From contig CAYMCQ010000015.1 of NCBI GenBank assembly GCA_964389025.1, positions 1 to 63,929 on the forward strand: DNA of 63,929 bases, in the 5' to 3' direction. The notes beneath the pieces were generated by a model, which saw nothing but the letters and a program-made list of their open reading frames with translations, did not search any database and had not been told where the DNA came from. How positions within the stretch are numbered: the first letter of the stretch is position 1; each line of letters opens with the position of its first letter. Source of the stretch: CAYMCQ01 sp964389025 (GTDB lineage: Bacteria > Verrucomicrobiota > Verrucomicrobiia > Limisphaerales > CAYMCQ01). This document shows positions 59,063 to 63,929 of the stretch, piece by piece. The translations under genes and the position numbers were made by a program.

Positions 59063-60223
59063 TCACCGGCCAAACATCGCTTGTTGTTCCAGACTGATGA
59101 CATCCGTTATCGGCGAAGCGCTTTGCGGAAATGCGGCGCGATAATCTTGACCGAGCAGCGCAGCAATCGTCGCTGCCACCTGACTCGCCGTCACGGGCGC
59201 GCAATCTTTTCGTTCACCAAGCGGCGGCGTGTCCGGGCCGATGACTGCGATCCATGTGTTTTCCGAACCGGCGATTTTTTCATTGTGGCTTTTCCATTCC
59301 ACCGGGCCGGAGCCGCGACCGTGGTCGGTGGTGATGATGAATGTGGTCTTGTCGCGATACTGCGGCATGGACTGGCAGAGTTCCCACAAGTCATGGATGA
59401 ACAAGTCCACGTGTTTTGCGGAGATGAGATATTTGTCGTAGCGGCCTTCGTGCGCCCACTCGTCAGTCTCGCCGAACGCGATGTAGAACGCGCGCGGTCG
59501 TTTCTTTTCGATGTAGTCCAGCGCGACGTGATGTGTGAACGCATCGAAGATGATGCTGGAAAATGTCGGTGTCATATCTGCCAAAACGTCCTGAAGAATT
59601 TCCGGCACGTCAATTCCTCGCAAACCTTCCGGCGGCAGGTAACCGCTCCAGACTGGGATCTGGCTGCGCGGCGTGTTGAGAATCCACGGAATGACGCGCC
59701 AATTCACGACCGCCGCGACTTTGCCGTGATACTTGGGTTGGTTGTTGAGCCACTCGAAGACGTTGGTGTTTGCATTTGGCTTGGCGTCATTGCTGGTAAT
59801 TCGCGGGTCGGCTGCGCCGGTGAGAAATTCGTTGTAGCCGGGATAGGAAAAATTCTTTCCGTTGGTCACGCGCGACTCGCTACCCTTGGTCTGGTTGCCA
59901 AAAATCTGTCCGTGTTTGGCAATCTCGCCCCAGAGAAACGGCATGAGATACCTGCGGCGCTCTTCCAGCGTCGGTCGCCAGAAAACTGTTTTCATGCGGT
60001 CTGGATTCGCGGTGGCGTTCGTGTCAGCGAGCAACACTTCGTCCGGGCCGTTGAAAACTTCCTGCCAGCGCAATCCGTCGGTGGTGATGAGAAAGACATT
60101 GCGGGTTTTGAGCGCGGTGGTGTGCGGTGATGTTGTTTGGCAACCAACGAGGCAAAACATTGTGACGACCAACAATGCGATTTGCCAATTGGAACCAGCG
60201 GCTTGTTTGAGACTGACCTTCAT
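59063..60223 (-). CDS. alkaline phosphatase/phosphodiesterase-superfamily lipoprotein
   Basis: A 386-residue exported hydrolase with a lipoprotein-type signal (VTMFCLVGC) and the superfamily motifs: FLITTDGLRWQEVF (metal Asp and nucleophile Thr/Asp region), FSYPGYNEFLTG, FGETDEWAHEGRY and FIITTDHGRGSG. It would cleave phosphate mono- or diesters in the periplasm; the exact substrate is unknown. Start at ATG 60223. It interrupts the pheS-pheT pair. Confidence 0.82.
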   Translation of the reverse strand: MKVSLKQAAGSNWQIALLVVTMFCLVGCQTTSPHTTALKTRNVFLITTDGLRWQEVFNGPDEVLLADTNATANPDRMKTVFWRPTLEERRRYLMPFLWGEIAKHGQIFGNQTKGSESRVTNGKNFSYPGYNEFLTGAADPRITSNDAKPNANTNVFEWLNNQPKYHGKVAAVVNWRVIPWILNTPRSQIPVWSGYLPPEGLRGIDVPEILQDVLADMTPTFSSIIFDAFTHHVALDYIEKKRPRAFYIAFGETDEWAHEGRYDKYLISAKHVDLFIHDLWELCQSMPQYRDKTTFIITTDHGRGSGPVEWKSHNEKIAGSENTWIAVIGPDTPPLGERKDCAPVTASQVAATIAALLGQDYRAAFPQSASPITDVISLEQQAMFGR

Positions 60224-60230
60224 GTAAAAA

Positions 60231-60878
60231 TTACAAATAATCAGCAATAAATCTCTGAACGCCTTTAATCATATCTGCAATATCTTGTTCGTTGAAGGTA
60301 TTCCAATTCCCGTGTGCAGCATCATTTCTCCAGTGTGCCCAAGCAGTCACTTGTTTTTGGACGCCAATATTGTAAACTCCGGCCTTAGCCAAATCAGCGT
60401 TCATTTTGTCGAGCTTTGCGTGAGAAACCGAATTGTTGTCGCAAAGTTTTTTCAATGTCGTCTCTAATGCGACACCAGTAATAACACACGCTGGACCGAC
60501 ATATTTAGCTGCGAGTAATTCCTGTGCCTGTTCTAGAACATCATCAATAATTTCTGCGGAAATCAGTGTGTTAAGTTTGAAAAGATAACCACCTTCGTAG
60601 TCTGATTTCGCAGCTTTAAAGACGCCGATAGCTCTTTCAACTTCTCCAGCATGACCCTTGAATTCAGACTGGTGCTTCGAAAAGTTTTTAAAATGAACTG
60701 AATCCTCTCCAAATACGCGTTGAAGCACATTCGCAACTTTTGTCGCCCATTGGTCGAATTCACGGGGCCCAATAAATCGTTGTCCCCACTTGTTAGTTTG
60801 AAGCGTTGCTTCGACTTGAGCAATTTCCTTCTCAAGTTCGGCGAAACGATCTAAAACGATTTTCTCCAGTTTCATCAA
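60231..60878 (-). CDS. DUF4145-like protein
   Basis: A 215-residue, mainly helical cytosolic protein. The C-terminal AWAHWRNDAAHGNWNTFNEQ and IADMIKGVQRFIADYL fit DUF4145, a domain often associated with defence or restriction loci, although this copy stands alone. Its base composition is more AT-rich than pheS and pheT. Two possible Met starts (MM) differ by one codon. Confidence 0.65.
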   Translation of the reverse strand: MMKLEKIVLDRFAELEKEIAQVEATLQTNKWGQRFIGPREFDQWATKVANVLQRVFGEDSVHFKNFSKHQSEFKGHAGEVERAIGVFKAAKSDYEGGYLFKLNTLISAEIIDDVLEQAQELLAAKYVGPACVITGVALETTLKKLCDNNSVSHAKLDKMNADLAKAGVYNIGVQKQVTAWAHWRNDAAHGNWNTFNEQDIADMIKGVQRFIADYL

Positions 60879-60889
60879 AGAGTTTTGAT

Positions 60890-61912
60890 TTAAAACTGTT
60901 TCAAAAACCGCACATCATTTTCGTAAAACAGCCGGATGTCGTTGATGCCGTAACGAATCATTGCGATGCGTTCGATGCCGAAGCCGAATGCCCAGCCGGT
61001 CCAGATTTCGGGATCGTAGCCGACGTTTTCGAAAACTTGCGGATGCACCATGCCGCAGCCGGCGATCTCCAGCCAGTCCTTGCCCATCTTGCGGGTGAGC
61101 GCGCTGGCGAAATCAATCTCGTAGCTCGGCTCGGTGTAACTGAAATAGTGCGGACGAAAACGAATCTTCACGTCGTCGCCGAGCAATTCCTTGAAAACGA
61201 ATTCCACCGTGCCCTTGAGGTCGCCGACGGTCACGTCTTTGTCCACGTAAAGACCTTCGATCTGCTGGAAGGTCGGATTGTGAGTGGCGTCGGCGTTGTC
61301 GCGGCGATAAACGCGGCCCGGCACGATGATGCGCACAGGCGGCGGCTGCGATTTCATCACGCGGATTTGGACGGAGGAGGTGTGAGTTCGGAGCAGGCGA
61401 TTGGCTATCGGCGATTGGCTATCGGGCTGCGCCAAATAAAACGTGTCCTGCGCATCGCGTGCGGGATGGTCGGCGGGGGTGTTGAGCGCGTCGAAGCAAT
61501 GATACTCGTCTTCGATCTCCGGGCCATCAGCCACAGCGAATCCGATTTTGCGGAATGCGCGCACGATGTCTTCGGTGACTTGCGTGAGGGGATGGAGTTT
61601 GCCAAGTGCGCGACGTCGTCCCGGCGCGGTAAAATCAGTCGGTTCTTTGGGCAATGCGGCTGCAAGTTCTAGTTCTTCCCGTCGCGAAACGAGCGCGGCT
61701 TCGAGTTCAACTTTGGCGGCATTGATGAGTTTGCCGGCGGCGGGCTTTTCTTCTTTCGAGAGCGAGCCGAGTTGCTTCATCAACGCGGTGAATTTGCCGT
61801 GCGGGCCGATCCATGCGCCTTTGGTTTGTTCAAGCGCGGCGAGGTCAGCGGCAGCTTTCAATTCCGCGAGTGCCGATTGTTTCAGCGGTTCGATGTCGTC
61901 GAGGAGCGGCAT
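60890..61912 (-). CDS. pheS: phenylalanyl-tRNA synthetase alpha subunit
   Basis: A 340-residue class II synthetase subunit. The coiled-coil N terminus is followed by HPLTQVTEDIVRAFRKIGF, motif 2 region RVYRRDNADATHNPTFQQIE and motif 3 (GWAFGFGIERIAMIRYGIND). A tandem 14-base repeat (61396-61423) in frame inserts DSQSPIANR between DTFYLAQP and LLRTHTSSVQIR, where other PheS proteins have only a few residues. The L20 and L35 genes lie upstream on the same strand. Confidence 0.95.
   Translation of the reverse strand: MPLLDDIEPLKQSALAELKAAADLAALEQTKGAWIGPHGKFTALMKQLGSLSKEEKPAAGKLINAAKVELEAALVSRREELELAAALPKEPTDFTAPGRRRALGKLHPLTQVTEDIVRAFRKIGFAVADGPEIEDEYHCFDALNTPADHPARDAQDTFYLAQPDSQSPIANRLLRTHTSSVQIRVMKSQPPPVRIIVPGRVYRRDNADATHNPTFQQIEGLYVDKDVTVGDLKGTVEFVFKELLGDDVKIRFRPHYFSYTEPSYEIDFASALTRKMGKDWLEIAGCGMVHPQVFENVGYDPEIWTGWAFGFGIERIAMIRYGINDIRLFYENDVRFLKQF
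61396..61423. repeat. tandem 14-base repeat inside pheS (family H)
   Basis: Two copies of ggcgattggctatc lie head to tail and code for parts of DSQSPIANR. The insertion does not disturb the frame. Confidence 0.75.
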
Positions 61913-61929
61913 AAAGGTGGTGAATGATG

Positions 61930-62008
61930 AGGCAGGATTTACAGGATTTACAGGATATTTTTTCGCAGAGCTGCTGCACGCATCCTGTTCATCTTGTTAA
62001 TCCTGTCA
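61930..62008. repeat. palindromic repeat between pheS and rplT (family N)
   Basis: Tandem aggatttac units (61933-61954) are inverted in the right part (catcctgttcatcttgttaatcctgtc, 61981-62008). The element occupies most of the gap, so it may act in the pheS leader. Confidence 0.6.
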
Positions 62009-62067
62009 GAAAAGGAAAACGGGCGAGCCATCGCTGGTCGCCCGTCGAGATTGTTTGCGAAAAACTT

Positions 62068-62451
62068 TTACGCCTTCGCCAAGGTGGCAGCGGGTTTGTT
62101 CTTCAGCGCGGCTTTGGCGACGTTCACCAATTCGGTGAATGCGGCCGCGTCCGTGGCGGCGATGTCGGCGAGAACCTTGCGGTCGAGTCCGCACTTGGCG
62201 GCTTTCAAACCTTCCATGAAGCGGCTGTAAGTCAGCCCGGCTTCGCGGACGGCGGCGTTGATGCGGATCTGCCAGAGCATGCGGAAATTGCGCTTCTTGG
62301 TTTTGCGATCGCGGAAGGCGTAGGCGCGACCGTGGTCGAGCGCGTCTGCGGCGTAGCGATAAAGTTTGGAGCGGCGCAACCGGAAGCCTTTGGCGGCTTT
62401 GATCGTGCGGATGCGGCGTTTGCGGGAGGCGACTGCGTTTGTTACTCTCAT
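62068..62451 (-). CDS. rplT: 50S ribosomal protein L20
   Basis: A 127-residue ribosomal protein: RVTNAVASRKRRIRTIKAAK, then the conserved YRYAADALDHGRAYAFRDRK and LWQIRINAAVREAGLTYSRF. It binds 23S rRNA early in assembly and in some bacteria represses its own operon. Start at ATG 62451. It lies 43 bases downstream of rpmI and upstream of pheS. Confidence 0.95.
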   Translation of the reverse strand: MRVTNAVASRKRRIRTIKAAKGFRLRRSKLYRYAADALDHGRAYAFRDRKTKKRNFRMLWQIRINAAVREAGLTYSRFMEGLKAAKCGLDRKVLADIAATDAAAFTELVNVAKAALKNKPAATLAKA

Positions 62452-62494
62452 AAAATTGAGGCGCTGGGTTCTGGCGTCTTGGTTCTGAAGAAAA

Positions 62495-62704
62495 TCAGTG
62501 GCTGAACGGCATGTTCTGCAGGATGCGATAAGCATCGGTCGAGTCCACGACGGCGGCCTGCCCGAGATGCCTGCGGCGCTTGGGATTTTTACTGCCGAGC
62601 AAGTGGCGTTTGCCGGCGTGCCGACGCAGAACTTTTCCGGTGCCGGTGATCTTAAACCGCTTTGCGACGGATTTCTTCGTCTTGATGCCTTTTGGACGTC
62701 TCAT
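62495..62704 (-). CDS. rpmI: 50S ribosomal protein L35
   Basis: A 69-residue ribosomal protein with the L35 pattern: KGIKTKKSVAKRFKITGTGK, RRHAGKRHLLGSKNPKRRRH. It is the first gene of the rpmI-rplT-pheS run. The usual upstream infC is not present; repeats occupy that space. Confidence 0.95.
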   Translation of the reverse strand: MRRPKGIKTKKSVAKRFKITGTGKVLRRHAGKRHLLGSKNPKRRRHLGQAAVVDSTDAYRILQNMPFSH

Positions 62705-62761
62705 AATTTCAAAATGAGCGCGGAATATAGAGAGCGGGTGGGGTGTGAAGCAAGAAGGAAT

Positions 62762-62962
62762 TTCGTTTGTTTTGCCACAGAGACACAGAGTTCACAGAGA
62801 AAAGATATTGTCCGTAGATTACGCAGAGTTTCGCAGATTAAAACGTGGCTTCATCTGCGTTAATCGGCGTAATCTGCGGATAAAAAGCCATTTTCCCTCT
62901 GTGCCCGCTGCGTCTCTGCGACGAAATTGAACCTTGAAACTGAAAACTGAAATCTTGAAACT
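62762..62962. repeat. cluster of inverted repeats between rpmI and GT2 (families K and M-like)
   Basis: Contains ccacagagacacagagttca inverted against ccctctgtgcccgctgcgtc (62893-62912), an inner pair ccgtagattacgcagagttt versus taatcggcgtaatctgcgga (62862-62881), and at 62932-62962 a gaaactgaaaactgaaa tandem unit. No gene is seen; this region replaces the usual infC. Confidence 0.6.
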
Positions 62963-62976
62963 GTGCCAAGAATTTC

Positions 62977-63720
62977 ATGGAAACCTCCTCATTCGCGCCA
63001 GATAGACCGAACGCCGACATGCCCAAATGCCTCAGCGTCATCGTGCCGGTCTACAACGAAGCATCCACCATCGCGGAAGTTTTGAAATCCGTCCTCGCGC
63101 AGGCTGTTGTGCAGGAAATCATCGCCGTGGATGACGCTTCGTCAGACGGGACTTGGGACAGATTGCTTGAAGCTGCTGAGGCCGACCGCCGCATTAAAAT
63201 TTTTCGCCACGACAACAATCAGGGCAAAGGGGCGGCGTTGCGCACAGGATTTTCCAAGGCCACCGCGCCCATCGTCATCGTGCAGGACGCTGACCTCGAA
63301 TATGACCCGCATGAATTTCCTGTTGTCGTCAGACCGATTATTGCGGGGAAGGCGGACGTGGTTTTCGGTTCGCGTTTCCAAGGCACCGGCGCGCATCGTG
63401 TGCTCTATTTCTGGCATTCAGTCGGCAACACATTTCTCACGCTGCTCTCGAACATGTGCACCAACATCAACCTCACCGACATGGAAGTTGGCTACAAAGC
63501 GTTTCGACGCGAGATCATCCAGCAAATCAAGATCGAGGAAAATCGGTTCGGCTTCGAGCCGGAAATAACCGCCAAGGTCAGCAAAATAAAAGGCATCCGC
63601 ATTTACGAAGTGCCGATTTCCTATTATGGCCGCACTTACGCGGAAGGAAAAAAAATCGGCTGGAAAGACGGCGTGCGCGCGTTGTGGTGCATCATCAAGT
63701 ATAATTTTCTTAGGAAATAG
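62977..63720 (+). CDS. glycosyltransferase family 2 (DPM1-like)
   Basis: A 247-residue GT2 enzyme: LSVIVPVYNEASTIAEVLKS, IIAVDDASSDGTWD, NQGKGAALRTGFSKATAPIV, the metal motif QDADLEYDP and a C-terminal FEPEITAKVSKIKGIRIYEV. It resembles dolichol- or polyprenyl-phosphate mannose synthases that lack membrane helices. It probably supplies a lipid-linked sugar, consistent with nearby manC. Start at ATG 62977. Confidence 0.85.
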   Translation: METSSFAPDRPNADMPKCLSVIVPVYNEASTIAEVLKSVLAQAVVQEIIAVDDASSDGTWDRLLEAAEADRRIKIFRHDNNQGKGAALRTGFSKATAPIVIVQDADLEYDPHEFPVVVRPIIAGKADVVFGSRFQGTGAHRVLYFWHSVGNTFLTLLSNMCTNINLTDMEVGYKAFRREIIQQIKIEENRFGFEPEITAKVSKIKGIRIYEVPISYYGRTYAEGKKIGWKDGVRALWCIIKYNFLRK

Positions 63721-63731
63721 CCGACGAAAGA

Positions 63732-63890
63732 ATGTTCAGAGTTATGAATGTAATCCTTCGCTTACCAATTCTCCTGGTAATTCCATTGCTGACTGGTTGT
63801 CCCTCAAACAACTCTCAAAATCGTTCACGCTATCCTGCCGAAATAACCGGCATTGGAGATTCTCTAAGCTTTCCGTTAACAAGTTGTTGA
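63732..63890 (+). CDS. small lipoprotein
   Basis: A 52-residue ORF with an N-terminal signal and lipobox (LPILLVIPLLTGC, Cys at residue 23), followed by a short Ser/Asn-rich tail and a TGA at 63888-63890. It sits 11 bases after the GT2 stop codon. It could be a real mini-lipoprotein or the start of a longer gene cut by a nonsense change; the window ends 39 bases later. Confidence 0.4.
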   Translation: MFRVMNVILRLPILLVIPLLTGCPSNNSQNRSRYPAEITGIGDSLSFPLTSC

Positions 63891-63929
63891 AAAACGATTG
63901 AACGGGGTTTGTGGGTGAGGGTCAGAGAA

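Overview
This 63.9 kb window looks like chromosomal DNA of a Verrucomicrobiota bacterium, probably of the Pedosphaerales/Limisphaerales type. That placement is an inference from gene content: HprK without a visible PTS, an Lpt outer-membrane system, DUF1080 and PQQ-propeller secreted proteins, GH92, H-X9-DG prepilins, and many palindromic repeats both between and inside genes. No tRNA or rRNA gene was seen. Coding density is high on both strands.

Layout. 0-3.7 kb: a tiny basic protein, hisG, a COX24-like mini-protein, a TPR lipoprotein and DUF2203. 3.7-7.7 kb (minus): GT2 glycosyltransferase, lipoprotein, ketosynthase and a Cys-less (CLF-like) ketosynthase. 7.8-12.7 kb: a tRNA-dihydrouridine synthase interrupted by a palindrome, LAB_N protein, infA, a beta-CASP hydrolase and a ParDE module flanked by a duplicated gene end. 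12.7-18.8 kb (minus): hprK, HAD, lptB, LptA-like, Na+/solute symporter. 19.8-24.6 kb: a very large pyruvate:ferredoxin oxidoreductase. 24.7-28.9 kb (minus): methyltransferase, type III PKS remnant, short ALDH, then a prepilin-like gene and a secreted protein behind a cobalamin riboswitch. 29-42.5 kb: PIN protein, BaiN-like flavoprotein, ABC-F, VapBC, HigBA, aquaporin, a haem protein and three PQQ propellers. 42.7-53.6 kb: secreted carbohydrate-active proteins (DUF1080/LamG, GH92, PL22-like, sialidase) mixed with integrase, gltX and IS3 debris and another TA module. 53.7-63.9 kb: manC, a membrane protein, pheT, phosphatase, DUF4145, pheS, rplT, rpmI, GT2 and a mini-lipoprotein.

Two themes stand out. 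(1) At least a dozen kinds of palindromic or tandem mini-repeats are present, and several lie in frame inside conserved genes (pheT several times, pheS, a BaiN-like flavoprotein, ABC-F, dus) or supply N-terminal leaders (prepilin, LptA-like protein). (2) Toxin-antitoxin modules sit directly against duplicated or orphaned 3' ends of unrelated genes (beta-CASP hydrolase, gltX, ORF6N), which suggests a shared insertion mode. Remnants of carB, type III PKS, gltX, ORF6N and a tyrosine recombinase indicate considerable gene decay.

All calls are from reading the sequence and translations; no database search was run.
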